A stretch of DNA of 64,000 bases from Phalacrocorax aristotelis (GCF_949628215.1 NC_134277.1:52958918-53022917), one strand, 5' to 3'. Shown: positions 11,191-25,400, counted from the stretch's first letter. Notes: generated by a model not told the origin, from the letters alone. Program-made: numbers and translations.

Positions 11191-13123
11191 ATGCATATCC
11201 TAAGCCACAGAAGGAACATGTTTTGTATTTGTACGTCATAGAGCACATGGAGGTCCAAGTTCAAGATCAGTATTTCTAAGCCCTACTGAAATATGCACCA
11301 TAAGTAAGAGAAAGAAAAGAGCTTGGGCAGACCTCACAGTTTCCACAGACCTTGCTCACCATTTTCTGGTGTAGTAAAGATTTCTCCTGGTCTGGTCTAC
11401 CCTGGAGGATTTTTGCTGTGTGTTCACTTTAGTGAACTTCAGTTCAACACTGAAAATTTGTACAGCCAAGCTCTTAAAGAATCACTGCTCTCCTCAGCTC
11501 ATTTTGATGATGCCAGTATAACCAGGGGAGGTTATACCATTGTTGGGTCTCAGTTTCAGCCAAAGACTTGCATTGTCCTGAATAGCATATCCACTTATTC
11601 TTAGTTTCACATTGCTTAAGACCATTCATGACAGGTGACCATAGAAGGTACCCTCTATTGCATCTCCACAGGGGGTTGTTTTGCAATGGGTCTCACTTGT
11701 ATGAAGACAGTTTAAATACCAACAGCAAAGCAGAATTACAGTCTCCTGCCTGCCTCCTTGTCTCACTTGAAAACACAAGGAAATAGACGACATCATTGCC
11801 TTTTGGAAAGTGACGGAACTAATTTACCTAGTTATGTGGAAGCATTGGATGTCTTTCTCACAAACTTCCAAGTAAAGATTTTGCAGAATGCACTATAGTA
11901 AAAAATAAAGAAGGAATAAAGTTTTTCCTTATTCTTTCTAAAGGAACAAGAGTTGGTGTTCCCCTTGCACCCTTATTTTGTGGTATCACATTTGTTCTCA
12001 GTTCAGGACACTGTGTAAAGATGATGAAACACAGAAGATTGCATTAAGCTGTGTTATACTGTAGTGTTATCAAAGTGCATGAAATTGGATTACTAGTGAA
12101 GTGTGTTTAGTTACACAGCTTCAACATTTGCAATTCTGGATTAAAACCTTCAAATAAATGTCCATGTTAGGAGAGGAAATTAAGTTACGGTCATTTGGGT
12201 TTTCCTGGGGATTAATATTTGAGTGTAATTTTCAAGTATGTTCATTCCAGAGTAGTATTTGCTGGTCAGTTTTGATCTAAGAGAAGGCAGCGGTGGGATC
12301 CCAGGCATAAAGTGCCATTAGAGCTGAAGGTCTAAGCAAGGCATGATTGTCTTCATCCTCTAAACTGAACATATGTTAGGTGCTCTCTGATATAAATTCT
12401 CCAGAAACTGAATGCTAGTCTGTTTCAGCTCATAGAGCAAATGGTCATGAACATCAACAAATTTTTCAGCCACTTGTATCACAGAGATAGCCTATGGCTA
12501 CAAGTATATTGTAATGGTCTAAATGTTCGAAAACTGCTACTGCACCCCACTGGCAGCAGTAGCATTGTGAGATGCACTAACCCAATTGCTCATGATTGTG
12601 TTAACACACCTATTATCTTTATTTCTCTTTTTAATCTTGTGCAGCTTCTTAGAAACAAAGTTAATATGTTCAGAAAAACGGCCAGAGGCAGCAGTCTCTG
12701 CTGCTACTTGACAGTTTCTAAGTGAATGTTTTCAAAAGGGCATCTCACTTCCTCTATGCTTTTCCATGGCCTACAGAAGACTGAGTTGTAATTAAAGCAA
12801 AAGCGCAAATGTTCATTCAGAGGAAGCACCCACAAGGAGAGGCAAGTGGCATGTTATGAAGCCCATGACTCTTCATCACAGTAACTGGGGTGCTTGTCAG
12901 CAGAAATGCTAGTTAAACAGCATCATCAGCTTGGGAGATTTGGTGGGTGACATCTTAAGATTTAGAAAGCTTTGTGTGAAGCACCAGGAATGACATTAGT
13001 ATCTGACAATTTCAGGTCAGACTTATGGGGTTTTTTTTCAAGCACTTCTACGGTCCTCATGATTGTAGAGTGAGGTCTGAATGTGGGAATTGAGTGTGTC
13101 CTGAAGACAAAAACTGGATGAGG

Positions 13124-13280
13124 ATCATAGGATGATTCAGGTTGTAAAGGACCTTGGGGGTGTCCCCAGTCTGACCTCCTGCTCAAAGCAGGTCAGCGAT
13201 GAGCTCAGACCGGGTTGCTCGGGGCTGCATCCAGATGGATGAGGCCTGCACAACCTGTCTGTTTTTCTGGTTCCACTGAC
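13124..13280 (-). repeat. CR1 retroposon fragment, minus strand
   Basis: Read on the + strand, it has 'atcataggatgattcaggtt', a 'aaaggacctt' block, 'ctgacctcctgctcaaagca', 'tcagaccgggttgctcgggg' and 'cctgcacaacctgtctg'. This is the reverse complement of the CR1 3' region (untranslated end plus the last coding stretch), so the element's 3' end is at about 13124. It is 5'-truncated, as most CR1 copies are. It lies in the last ELMO1 intron, antisense to the gene. Confidence 0.88.
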
Positions 13281-15598
13281 TTGACTCCCAAGGTATTTCT
13301 TTAATAAAATCTCATTACTGAAGCAATATCATTGAGATTTGGACCTCATTCTTACACACTTAAGGTTGGCGATACCCTCAGCCATCTGTTGGAGCTTACT
13401 GGTAGCCAGAGGATTCAGCACCATGAGATCACTACATCGTATTTGTTTTTCATTTAAATACTAATAGCTGGTTTCAACTACATAGCAAAAAGGTGGATTA
13501 ATCTTATCCTTGATTTTTGACAGAGAAACTGATGAGGGAGGCTATAATTAGGTTTCATTGGAGTTTTATGAAAATGAATCTGTAGTAAATTAATTTTTCA
13601 GTGGCTCTTAGTCTGTTTTGCATATTAAAAAGAAAAAAAGCTTCTGAGTGAATGCCTCTGTTTTTCTACCATCTCATTAGGATTTCTGTGTGCTCAAAAT
13701 GTACAGGAGTTTAATTAGATGCACTTGCCAATATGGAGATTAGAGAGGAAGCCCCTTTTCCAGGCCATTGCACTCATCTGAATTGTGGCCAAAATTTGGT
13801 TTCTGTGGGTCCTGAATGAGTTCTGTCTGGAAGAGGAGAAAAATGCAGTTCTGCTTTCTGGCTCGCTGGGATTCCTCCCCAGAGAAAACACTGGCCCTAC
13901 TCACTGAGTAGGTGATGGACAATTTACATCAGGGGCTGCATCTGCTGAATGGATGCTCTGCACTTCTGTAACCTGAGCAGAGCCTTTTGCCTTTCTTTTC
14001 CTTTCCTCAGAATGAATTCTGGGAAAACCTTCCCAAAGAAAGCTTTCAAGTCGATCATAAAAAGTTATAGTCTGTTCAAAAATAATTACATTTCTAGGAT
14101 AGCTTCTTTCTTTTCCTGCTGTTCTGTGTACACTCCACAAAAATTGCATGCTTTAAAAGTCTTCAGTGACACACTTTGAGAGCCTAGAATAGGCAGGCTA
14201 AGTTGTTTCTTTCATACTTGTTAGCAGGACAGCCCAGACCCTCAAGTCTCTTCTACACAGCTAATCTCATATTAAAGCTGCGGCTTGGCTTACCAACACC
14301 ATGGGTGAAATCCTCGCTCTGCTACTGTTTTGTTACTGGCCTAGGTGGGTCGGATTTCACTTTGGATGTTGAAAGCATGCTAACAATCCTCCTTTAAAAA
14401 TATGCCCTTTTTCTGGATGAAGACATACCCCAAGAGGGGGTTTTCTCTCTCTTCCTTAAAAATAATCCTCATTTCTGCTATAGCTTGAAGTCAGCCATGG
14501 CTATCTTTAAACTTGGCGGTATCATGTAGCAAATGGTCAGCTAAATTTAAAATCCATTTTTTGGCATGAAATCTAGCAGAAGTGTTTGTAAGATAAAAAT
14601 GCAGTTACAGTTGATTGAATTTTCTCCTGCAAACTAGGACACAAGTTCATGATTGAAATCTTTATTTTTAGATGATGGCATTTGAGTACTTCTGTTCATA
14701 GCTGAATAAATGCCTTGTAGTAATAAATGGAAGTGACTTATTTGATAGAAGTTGACTCTAGATCACCCATCTCCCTTGAGTTTGTACCTTATTTAAAATG
14801 GTTATTCAGCCCACGTTTATCTCAAGCTGTCAGCTGTTGGGAAAGATGGCATCTCCTATTAGGAAACAGCTAACAGTAAGGAAGGGGTTTTAGAGGCCAG
14901 TTCAGCATTTGCGGCATTTAGAATTATACCAGGTACCTTGGCATTTAATTTTAATGAAAGACACAGCATTGATTGACTCCGTAGTTTTTCACAATATGTT
15001 ATTTCGTGTAAAACAGTGGTAAAGTCGGCATAGATATGTGAGAGCCTATCTTTGTGTAGGTCAAGTGATACCACTTAATCTGTAGGAAAGCAAGCCACGA
15101 TAAAACTAGATAGTTGATACAGGAAATCTTACACAAAGAGCCAAGAAGGATTTTGGGTGGAATTAAGTTTATCTAACTTAGCTGTCTTGGAATTAAAATT
15201 TTGGTGTAAGATAATCAGGCTCTTTCTGGAAGTATTGGGGAAAGAGAAAGAGATGGGGAGAAGGAGATATTTCTAGAGGTTCATTGTCCTAAATTAGGTA
15301 TTGATCTTTTTCCCGTAACTATTGAAGAATATTCAACAAGAAGTTTGGAGGAGACACCTAACTACCAAACAACTGAATGTTGTAATTTCTTCCCATTTTT
15401 AGGGAATTGTTTGTCCATTTTCTAAGCCCTTCAGTAGAACATGCCTTCTTCATGATACAAGCTAATAAAATGAATCAACCTCATTTTAGGTCTCTTCATA
15501 AGTCCCTGGGGGAGCAATAACTGTAGAGGACCAGGACAGACAAGCAGTTTGTGTACGGAAAGTCTATTAATGCTAGTTTTTATCTTTTCCCTGTGCAG

Positions 15599-15799
15599 TA
15601 TTGTGTGTGGACCGATGGGCTGAACGCCCTCCTTGGGAAGGATATGTTGAGTGATCTAACGCGGAACGACTTAGACACGCTGCTCAGCATGGAGATAAAG
15701 CTACGCCTCCTTGACTTGGAAAACATACAGATCCCAGATGCTCCCCCACCTATCCCAAAGGAGCCCAGCAACTACGACTTTGTTTATGACTGTAACTGA
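15599..15799 (+). CDS. ELMO1: ELMO1 terminal coding exon (residues about 662-727, stop TGA)
   Basis: This phase-0 exon encodes 66 residues starting [15 protein letters not shown] and ending [10 protein letters not shown], followed by TGA at 15797-15799. It covers the last strand/helix of the PH domain, the helical extension ([18 protein letters not shown]) and the proline-rich tail PDAPPPIP at about residues 707-714, the motif bound by the DOCK SH3 domain. Compared with human from memory there are only conservative changes (CIW to CVW, KDMM to KDML). The exon starts at 15599 after 'gtgcag'; the longer open frame that begins at 15551 is intron read-through and not the protein start. Confidence 0.97.
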   Translation, partial: YCVWTDGLNALLGKDMLSDLTRNDLDTLLSMEIKLRLLDLENIQIPDAPPPIPKEPSNYDFVYDCN

Positions 15800-16910
15800 G
15801 GCTGCCTCTGAAACTTCCTTTGAAACTGGAAATACTATAACTGGAGAGATATTAAAAAAAAAAAAAGAAGAGTGTGAGGAAAAACAAAACCTACTTGTGC
15901 ACCTTGGATTTTGGCTTTAGGGAGGGGTGTAGAAACATTGCATTCCTCCCTGTTCCCTGCATCCCTTCCCCATTCCCATCTTCCCCATTGCTCATCCAAA
16001 TCCACATTGCTTTAATCAACTTGCAATTGCAGTCCATTGGCCTTGCTTAAGGCAAGGACTGCTACTAAGCAGCACCCTCCCGAGGACTTTTTTTACATTT
16101 TTAATACTGGAATAGACATTCTTAACTAAAGGATGATGTTATCAAACTGCATGCCTGTGAAACCCACTTGGCAGGGCAGAGGCTTTAACTGGAAGGAGGA
16201 GGGAGGTAGAGAGCAAAAGCAGCTACTGTAAGCAGAAGATTTCCCCAGACACTCCCAAGAGTCTCCTCACAACTGAATCCAATGCGATGATGAAAATCGT
16301 TAACTGCTTCCCAGTGCTTGCACCATTCATCACTGTCATGATTCTTTCCACTGCATCTCAACTCTTGCCACCAGCCTTCACCCAACTGATCGGCTCCCAG
16401 AATGGAAAGTCTGCAGGTCTTTGCTGTACCATACGCTGCAATGCTGCAATAGCTTTTAACTTCTTTTCCTCCCAGCTCTTGAATAGCCCCACACTAGCAG
16501 ATCACTCGCACAAACTGTGTATGAAGCCACTAGTGTTGTCCCGTCCCTATAGCGTTCCCTAAGCCTCAATTGCCTCTAAAATTGGCTTGTTGCTATTGAA
16601 AGTGATTTTTATTTTCTTGCTCCAAAGTTCAACAGTAATTTCCACAAATTAATTACAACTGCCAAACATCCAGGTTTACATTGTTGTCATTGCTACGGTG
16701 TTAGGAATTTGCAAGGGATTTTTTTTGTACGGGTTCTAATTTTTTTTTATTTTATTTTGCCAAATATATTTAAAGAAAACTAATTTCATTGTGAGTACTT
16801 TTGGGGGGCGATATTTTTACTTAATTTTCATTTGGAACATTTGCCCTGAAGGGAAGAAATAATATTTCCCTTCAACTTCACCATTGAATAAAAATCTGAG
16901 TTGTGATGAT
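15800..16910 (+). other. ELMO1: ELMO1 3' UTR (about 1.1 kb, end approximate)
   Basis: The sequence after the ELMO1 stop continues without splice signals to a canonical AATAAA at 16887 followed by a T/G-rich stretch, so cleavage probably falls 10-30 bases after the signal. An A13 run at 15854-15866, only 55 bases after the stop, could cause false internal priming in cDNA libraries. The distal part is AT-rich with T-runs and AATTAATT-type words. No coding potential is evident. Confidence 0.75.
16887..16892 (+). terminator. ELMO1: ELMO1 polyadenylation signal AATAAA
   Basis: A canonical AATAAA hexamer lies 1.09 kb after the stop and is followed about 20-40 bases later by a GT/T-rich downstream element (ttgtgatgattcttgg, ttgtttttcttctg). 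It is the best 3' end in the stretch after the ELMO1 coding region. Confidence 0.75.
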
Positions 16911-19069
16911 TCTTGGAACTTTGTTTTTCTTCTGAAGTTGTCTTTTATTCTTTATAGTTCCTAGCAATTCTGAAGTGTTTGGTACAAAGAGGAGAGGGAA
17001 AAGTGGGACCTTTCTTATCTGCATCTGATGGAATTTACTTACTTGTTTGTGGTGACAAGGATGAGAGGCATCCAGAGATCTCCATTGTCATGGGTACAAG
17101 AGCCCTCCTGTGAGAAGGACCCTTTGTGAAATCTGAAATCACAGCGTACTGGTGTGCTCACGGTCAGTTTAAGGCTGCTGCCTTTACCGTTTTTGCTAGA
17201 GTAACTGTGTTCCTGTATTTCCATTTCTTCCATTGAGAGGGTTTCTGGCTGCAGCAGATTGGTACTGGGGAAGTTTGGGCTTTGCAGGATGGATTCCCTG
17301 CCTCTTCGTGTTCTTTTAGGTATTTCACTAAGTTCGATATGCCTTACTCTGAAAGTGCTGGGTGTAGATCTAGAGGAGCCCTTTCCGTCCCACAGCACAG
17401 GCTGAAGACAGATGGGTTTTTTGTGTGAGTTCCTCTCCTACTCAGACCCAGCTGAAAAAGACTGTGAAGGGGTTTTATCAGAGCTTGCGCTAGTGAGAAA
17501 CCTAGAGGGTGGTTCCAGTTCAGACAGAGGCAGAAGACCACAACTGAGGTGACCTTTGCTCCATCCAGCCGCCTCTGGGGCAAACATCCTGATTGACCGA
17601 CCCCATTCCAGGTGAGGAGAGAAATGATGTCCTGCAGGTGCAACGAAAAGGAGGATGAGGAGAACATCGTATGAATTCAAGCATGAGGGTCCTAAGGGTC
17701 TTCCTGAAGCTGTGTGTGTGCAGTATTTCATGAATGCCTTGATCTAACAAGGAGATGTAAGCTGGTTTAGGTGTGGTGGATGGTAAAGTAAGGAAAAAAG
17801 AGACTCTGAGTTAAATGCTGGAGAAGGAGGTCACAGTGGGCTGTGGCCTGAGAGGAGATTCAGTCTGAGAAGAGGGATGTGCAATGTGAGATGTGGGAGT
17901 ATGAGAATGTTTTATTCTCAGGAGCCTTATCAGACTATAGCAAAGGTAGCCACAGGTCAGGAATGAGTGAAAGCAAAAGCACTGCCTGCCACAGGGGATT
18001 TTGGAGGCGTCCTGGGGATTGGGGGGGGCTGAAGGTGGGAACACATTTATTTACAAGACACTGATGCTGCCTCTTGTCTGCATGAAGACAAGACTTGGAG
18101 CAGAATAGAGAATCTGAGTTGTTTTATTAATCTCCCTGACCCAGCTGGATGGCTTGGCTGTGCATAACCTTTGCTTTTTATTTACAGACTGCAGAGCTGG
18201 TACTTCAGATGGGTATTGCTTGTTGTCAAAAGAAACACCTTTCACTCCTGAGTGATAAGAACCAAGCACTGCCGGCTCAGTGGCATTCCCCTGCCATAAT
18301 CTTAGCAGGTAGGCGTCTGCGTGACAGACAGAAAGGAGCAAACAAAATCCCTCCTCCAGGGGACAACCTGAGCAGGAGGGAAAGGTTAGACTTGCCTCCC
18401 CCGGTTAGGTGAGTGCCCCAGATTGCACACCAAGAGCCCAGGGGAGGTGGCAGGAGAAGAGCTGGCAACCCAGCCCTCAGTTTTTACCAACACCCTATGT
18501 CCATCCGCATTACACTGAGGCACATCGACACCCCTCAGGCAGCATGGGACTCCGGAGTGTGAAATGCTCACAGCTGGCTCTCTACTTGCACCCCTCAGGC
18601 CTTGTGCAAGCAGGTGACACAGTCCAGCGGCCTCTCTCCTGCCCTGGGACTCAGCAGGGCAGACGCAGGCTGCCCGGGGGGGTCCAGGTCCGGGGCCGGC
18701 TGGATGCCGTGGCACTGCCATGTGGCTCTTGCTCACCGCCTCCTGCAGCCCTGGGTTACAGGAGCCCATCTCCTCACGTGGCCCAGCTCTTTGTATGGGT
18801 TATGCATTGTGTGGGCCAGTCACATGAGCAGGCATGCTAAATTTGTCACCCCCCACGTGTCCCACCCTGCCATAAGAAAGAAGAGGCTCGAGAGATGCGT
18901 TGGTGTAATAGCCCATGAAGCTATTTTAAAAGCACTCCCACAGCAACACAAAGGGCCACGGTGCAAACAAAAATCCTGCCTTCAGTTTCTAGAGCTGTCA
19001 TACAGGCTCGCTTCATCATTATGAAATTAAAAAAAAATGTTTAATGATGAATAAGTATCCCACTGTTTC

Positions 19070-19400
19070 CCATTCATTTAAAAAAAAATGAGAATGAAAA
19101 TGGCAAATTCATTTGCTCATGCTGTTGTGTGTTCCGGAAAAGCTTTTAAGGCTTCACATTCAAGGAGCTGCAACAGGAAAAAAATTTGCTATTGAAGTTA
19201 CTTGTATAATTTCAAAACATTAAGTGGGTAATTGCTTGTAAAAGCCATAAAGGGGAGAGAGAACGAAAAAATAATCAGTCTAATTTTAGCTCCTGTTTTT
19301 GAAATGACTTTGCTTTTGAAAGTGAATATATTCTTTTACCAGAAAACCTGAATCAAGAAAAATATGTATCTTCTTAAGTCAACTGCTTGCCCTGCCTGTA
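19070..19400. promoter_or_regulatory. Candidate conserved non-coding element, intergenic
   Basis: An AT-rich but non-repetitive stretch 2.2 kb after the ELMO1 3' end contains TAATTG, CATTCATTT, TTTGCTATTG and similar homeodomain/POU-like words, with no stop-free frame of note and no repeat signature. Its texture resembles vertebrate conserved non-coding DNA. Inference only. Confidence 0.2.
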
Positions 19401-22400
19401 AGGACAAGGAGAAGAGCAGCAATGTGAAGTAATCCTGCACAAAAGCAAGCTATATGTCAGAGAAAAAGCTTGCACTCTCTGGGCTTGCATTACTGCTTTT
19501 CAGAAGCAATTCATGTTTCAGTACGGAGAACTCTTTTATTAAACCTTACAACTTGCAGGGGAAGAGGCAGGTGGGTGCTGACTGTCTCCTCGGTTGCAAA
19601 ATGACTATGTAAGATCCTGTTTATTTGTGAAATGATCATGTCTTCATGCCCTACCCAAGGTTGCATTTTGCTTGTCCAGGGCACTTGTTACCAACATTTC
19701 TCCTCCCATCAGTATTGCCCGGTAATGCAGGCATGTCACGTGTACAGGAATGTGAAGTCTTGTATGGAAATCTGGCGGGATCCACCGCCTGGAACAAATC
19801 CCTGTCTTCTCTGGCAGACGGCTGAGCCCCAAGAGAGCCCTGCATGCCCACAGCAGCTCTGTAGCCCACCAGCTGCAATCACACAGGCTCTGGCCACTGA
19901 ACAGCTCTTAAAAGAGGGAGAGATGAAAGGGAGGAGAAGCAAAACCCCCTCCTACCAGTGTGGACAGGGAGAGAGGGGCATGGGCATGAAATGCCCGTGA
20001 ACTCGTCTGCTTTTTGGTTGCTTGTCATTGCATTGGACTGTAATGATCAGAGGTGGCTCTGATGCATCCAGCTCTACAGCAGTGCAATCCTGAGTGTAAT
20101 CCTGAGCAATAACCAGCAATGGGAGATGCTGAGAGTAGGAGGACCCTCTTGTACTGCCATATCCCCCCCTTTCTCTCTTTTGTTCCCGCTGCTGCACTGA
20201 CAAGTAAATGCCATTAGTTTCGCTGTCATGTGAAAGTCGTTCATCTAAGGAGTGTAATAAGATGAATGTGAGATTTTGCCCGCTTCTTGTTTCATTCTTC
20301 CTGAGAGTTAAGAAAAAGCATATCTAGCCCTTAAATCTATCCCTTACTGACCTCGGGATATCTTAGCTGTCAGAAACAAGCCTGGAATACTAAGCATCTG
20401 ACATAGGAAAAGAGCCCTTCCCCATACAGCAGCACCAAGGAGCTGCAAGTGGAAAGGATTTCCCACAACCTCTGCATGCTGCTGAGGGTAGAACGCCTGC
20501 AAACTCTGGAAGACATTCGTAGGACAGAGTTTTTGTCACTTACCGCTGGCTGAGCTGTCATTGACTTCCCAGAGCTTGCTAAATCAAGATGAGACTAGCT
20601 CAGTGCTCCCTCCCTCACTAGATGATAATTATATTTGAATATTAAGCATCCACATGGCTTACACAAGTTGTCTGATTAACAAAGCACTTACCCCTGCAGC
20701 AAAAGAGGCTTGATTTCACTTTGATAAACAGACACCTAAATTTAGGTGGGTGCCCGTGGACCTGGCTGGATCAGGGCCTGTGTGAGCAGAAAGGCAATTT
20801 TACCTGTTACTGAGTTTTCGCTGCATGCTTGGAGGCGATGCAAGTAATGACTTTTCTGTGTGATATGTAATTGGATTGGGTACCACTGGTTACTCAGGAG
20901 GTTGAACAAGATGCCACCTGATTATTCAACATCACTCCAGCTGCTTCACGCATCTCCAGGACTTACACAGAGGTAAAAGTATTGAAAAGGGAACCCCTTT
21001 CTGTATTAAATCAGGATGAAACTTGAGAGGGGGAGTGGTGTCAAAAGCACAAGTTTGTTAGAGCCTGACCAGGTGTAAAATGGACGTTGGAAGAGCCACG
21101 AATTTTTATGGCAAGGTGATTTCAATGCGCTGATTCAGGGAGTGCCGTCCTGTGGCAGCCTCTCAAGGGCAAGGTTAAAAGAACTGGAGACAGTTTCAAA
21201 CTCATTTAGTAGCATATATTTACATTTTATTTTCATCTCTAGCTGGGAGTCTTGAAGGTCTCTGAAGAGCAGAGCTGGTCCGATGATGCTTAGCTTGTGG
21301 GGACACACGTAGGGCAAAGGAAACATTTCATGAGCCGATCTTCTCCAAGTTGGGGAGATTGCTGTTGGAAATAGAGGAGTTTTCTGAACTGATGTGTTTT
21401 TTTCAACAGAGAATTTCTCAGCTTTACCGTAGCCACCTCGCTGGAGGTGTTATGCAGAGATCAGTAGCTTTTGTGGGTTTATACCATCTTTGGTAGATGG
21501 TAGATGGAAGAGCCAAACAAGCCTCCTCACGTTGGGAGCCTCGCCCAAACCCTCTCTCATCCTATTTGCCTCTTGTTTATAGACCATCTCCTTTAAGATG
21601 TGACCTGTGGGACAGTCACGAAGCTGGGGGACCAGTGCTGGCTGTTTCAAGCAGGACTCCAGCCTTGAGTTTCATCCTGGGGAGGGTATGGTCACAAGAC
21701 AGCAATGCACATAGAGGGTGGTAGGGAAAAGAGACACCTAATAAAATTTTGCCAATGGATGCAGCCAAGGGCAGGCTTTCTTCCCTGTGACAATTAAGGA
21801 TGTGTCTTGAATGACTTTATTTCAACTGTCATTAGAGGATTTTGCAGCCTGATTGAGCACGGCAGTTAAACTCTCCCTTGATGAAACCTCGTGAGTCTAA
21901 TTTTAATCTTGTAGGCAACATGGTGTTCAGCCTAAACTGATTATGTCTTGGGACTCCTCTGGGCTGTCGCGAGAGGGAGGGAGGCTGGTTGTCTTTTGCT
22001 TAATAAGAGGCAGCATTTTTTTACGAGGTGTGTGTGTATCCTCTCAGTTTCTCTGGAAATGCCTCACATATAATATCCCCCTTCCCGCACACCTCCTCCA
22101 AGGGGCAAAGGCACCCCAGAGACCTTTGCTCTCCCACCAGCGGCCATGCACAGGTAGGAGGCTGAGCCTGTTGGACCTCATTCCCTGCCAATTAGCAGGG
22201 AGTTTGTTGTGTCAGGGTAATTTTTGAAGAAGTCAGGAAAAGTAATGTAGGAATCTGCCAGGCTTTAAAAAGAAAAAAATAGTTTTCTGCAAATACTTAA
22301 AATGAGGACACAGAGGATGCGGGCACGGTACGTTGTGCAGAGCTGCTGACTGCTTGCTTCTGTCCCAGAGGAAAATGGTTCATCCACAGGGTTTTCCCAC

Positions 22401-25400
22401 GGTACGGCTCCCCCCTTTCCCCCCCGGCAGCAGAAGCCTGGTGTATTTGAAAAGCTTAGATATGTGAGCAAGGAAACATGTAAAAGGTTTCTCTGCCAGG
22501 AGTATGACATTTAAAGAGCACCAGTAGGATTATTTCTGCTGCTTTTCACCCACGCAGGTCCCTTCGCACATATTGCTTGACTCACGATACACTCTGTCAG
22601 CCTCTGACCTTTCTCAAAGTCCTGGGTTTCCCCTTTCTGTCCCAAGCCCAGGGTGGGTGCAGTGATACCCTATCCACCATTTCATCTATCCCAAATAGTC
22701 AAAGTGCAACCCAGCCAAGCCAGCTTTCACATAAATGTCCATCTCACGTGCTTGGTTCTCTCATTTCCAGTACAGTTCCACGTCCATTGAAAACTGAGGT
22801 ATTAAAATGGGCTGGCTTGTGGATGGCTTCTCCAGCGTCTGATAAGGTGTTTTCAGCCCAAGTGTTTCCTTCAGTGAGGACCTTCACAGAGTCCTCCACA
22901 GTGACCCTCATAAAACTGGTAAGAGCTTAGCATTTCTGAGCCTCCAACTTCTCATCAAATCTGACAGCTCATGGGTAGATGCGTGCACACAAACGCATGC
23001 ACACACACACAGAGGGTACAAATGCCTCAGATCCACTTCCCCAGAAAACCACTGAAACTAGCACGTTTACAGCTTGGCAGTGTTGGATGCTCCAGTGGGC
23101 AGCACTGAGATGAGCGGGGATGAGGAAATCAGAGCTGGGAGCGCCCTGATGGAGGCTGGCAGGTTAGCGGGGCTGCGCAGGAGAGGCCATGGGGACAGGA
23201 GGCTGGGGCAACATGAATGAGCAGCCAGCCTCACTGTCAAAAATACCTTATACCTGCAGCCATGCTCGGGCACAAAGATGAAGTGTGGATAATACCTACG
23301 AGCAGGCGACAGCACCAAATTGCTGAGCTCTGTGTGCATGGCAGCGGGGAAACAGAAAAAAAGTATTGCATAAGGCAAAGCAGCCTTTCTAAGGCCTTAT
23401 TTTAGGTTTTTATTATTTTTAATGATGACTATTTTGCCTTGTGGAAGTGCCCTGCTGGCATGAGTGTGCACCACCATTGTGTTTTCATCACCTTGAATCC
23501 TCTGCAAGAAATGCAGGGAGAGGAGCACAGCTGGGATGCTGAGCTGGCTGGGAAAGGGGCAGAACAATCTCCCGTTGGAAAATGCCACTGAAGGAAAATT
23601 AACACACACACAGAATCTGTGAATTTAGCTGAGTCATTGATTTCGGAAGGGAAACCGAGAAGATAAAATGGCTGAAACTTGCTGTTCAGATGGCTTTTGG
23701 ACTGCCATGGGTCATGGTTCTCCTTCTGTAAAGAATTAATATTTGAGGACTTCTTTTTAGTTCTAAGATGTAAAGCGCCATAGAAAGTTGTAGCTGAAAG
23801 AAAATGTGATTTTTAAAACATTTTTTCACTTTCTGTTAAAAATTGTGTGGCTTTCTCCCCCTCCTCCCACCCCGAACAGAAGCCAAATTGCAGCATTCTG
23901 GATACCTTTCCCCCAGTAAGAAATTCTGGCCTGATACCTCCATCACCAAACTTGCATTGCCTGAAGAAAACCATCCTGCCTGTCTGTATCGCTGACGCCA
24001 TAAAAAGGTACATGTAACAAGTCCTTCAACAGTAACTCCTGCAGAATGAATTGCAGTCTTTTTACCCAAATATATTTCTGGCAAGCTGATTTGATGAAAA
24101 AAGAGGTCCAAGGCCCCACCTTTTGCTGCATAGAAATGACTGGCCACAGCCATGAATCAAAACTCTGTGGGGAAACAGAAAAAAAGAAAGCAAGCAGCAA
24201 TTGCCTTCATTGGTTTGGTTTGGTTTTAATCAAGCCCGAGTCACTTTTAAATTCCCTGACCTAGGGAGGCTTCTCAGCAATGGGCTTCTGAAGACAGGTT
24301 CCTGAATTAAGCTAATTAGTCAAATGACTGGCAAGGATTCGTTCAGATCACCCGGGCTGGAAAAAAAAGGAAGTGGTGTGCATTTAATAACTTTGTTCAT
24401 GCAGAGCAAAGAAATGAAACACAGCCGGCAGCGGCACTGTGGTCAGCCCAGACCTGAGCACTAACTCGCGTTCAATGGCCCTGCGAAGTGTCCCATCTAC
24501 CTCAGAACGGGTATCAAGCGCCTGCTGTGCCAGGCGAACCCTCGCCAGCAGGGAATTGCTGCCTGCAATTTTCCCACAGTGTAGCTTCCCAGAGGCTTAT
24601 ACAAGGAGGAGAAAGCTTGTCAGCAGGCATCAGGTGTAGCAGGGAAATGGATTTCTTCTCCTGTTATGGTGAAGGTTGATAGACCTTTGATGCTGAATTT
24701 TCCAGGGACTGAGCAGGGTACTGGTATGCAACACTGCAGGGGCTTTTAAAACTGATCCCCCCGAGCAGAGGCACTGGCAGATGATTTAGCATCGTGCCTT
24801 GCTGGAGGGACACTCTGGAGGAGGCGGTTTAAGTGGCTTTGTGCCATCTGCCCAGTGCTCTAATTCCTCCATGAACGCTGAAAAAAGTGGCTTAGCCTTG
24901 TGGGAGCCATCCCCAGGCACCTGATGCCTCCCCGCTCGTGCTGCTGAGTAGGGCTGCTGTCTGGGAAAGTCATCGTGCACGGAGCAAATGGTTCCTGCTG
25001 CCGTCAGCATCCCGCGGTGTGTGAGCCCCACATACCCCATGCTGGGTCCAGGAGCCCAGAGGTGGCTCCTTCAGGCCCCAACATTGCTGGGTGGGGCTGA
25101 AGCTGCACTTCACATGCTGTAAAAGGAGGGAAGGAATGTCTGTATCTGCCAGGTTGGCCAGCTTCCTGATGGAAATTAGTACCTCAGTGCTGTCTTGTCT
25201 TTCTAATGGCATATGAGGGCACCCAAGATGCTGTTGGAGCACAATTTTATACCATGTATTGGAAAAGAAAAGAAAAGTTATGGTCAGATGAGAACTCATA
25301 GGTGCTCCCCATTTGTTAATGGACTCGTAATTCTCTTGCTGACACATTAGCGCATTAAAAAGGTGTTTTCCAGGCTCTTGAATGTGTTAGTGAAGGCCCA

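Larger units (their letters stand above)
11001..15598 (+). other. ELMO1: ELMO1 last intron (4.6 kb)
   Basis: The intron extends from GTAAGT at 11001 to 'ttttccctgtgcag' ending at 15598. It contains an old interspersed repeat just after the donor (11070-11190) and a minus-strand CR1 fragment (13124-13280). Otherwise I see only AT-rich intronic sequence with chance frames. Confidence 0.75.

Noticed and set aside
18386..18840. Overlapping 127- and 143-codon frames on both strands after ELMO1
   Set aside because: GC-rich local composition with CACCC/CTCAGG repeats; no domain and no transcript signals.
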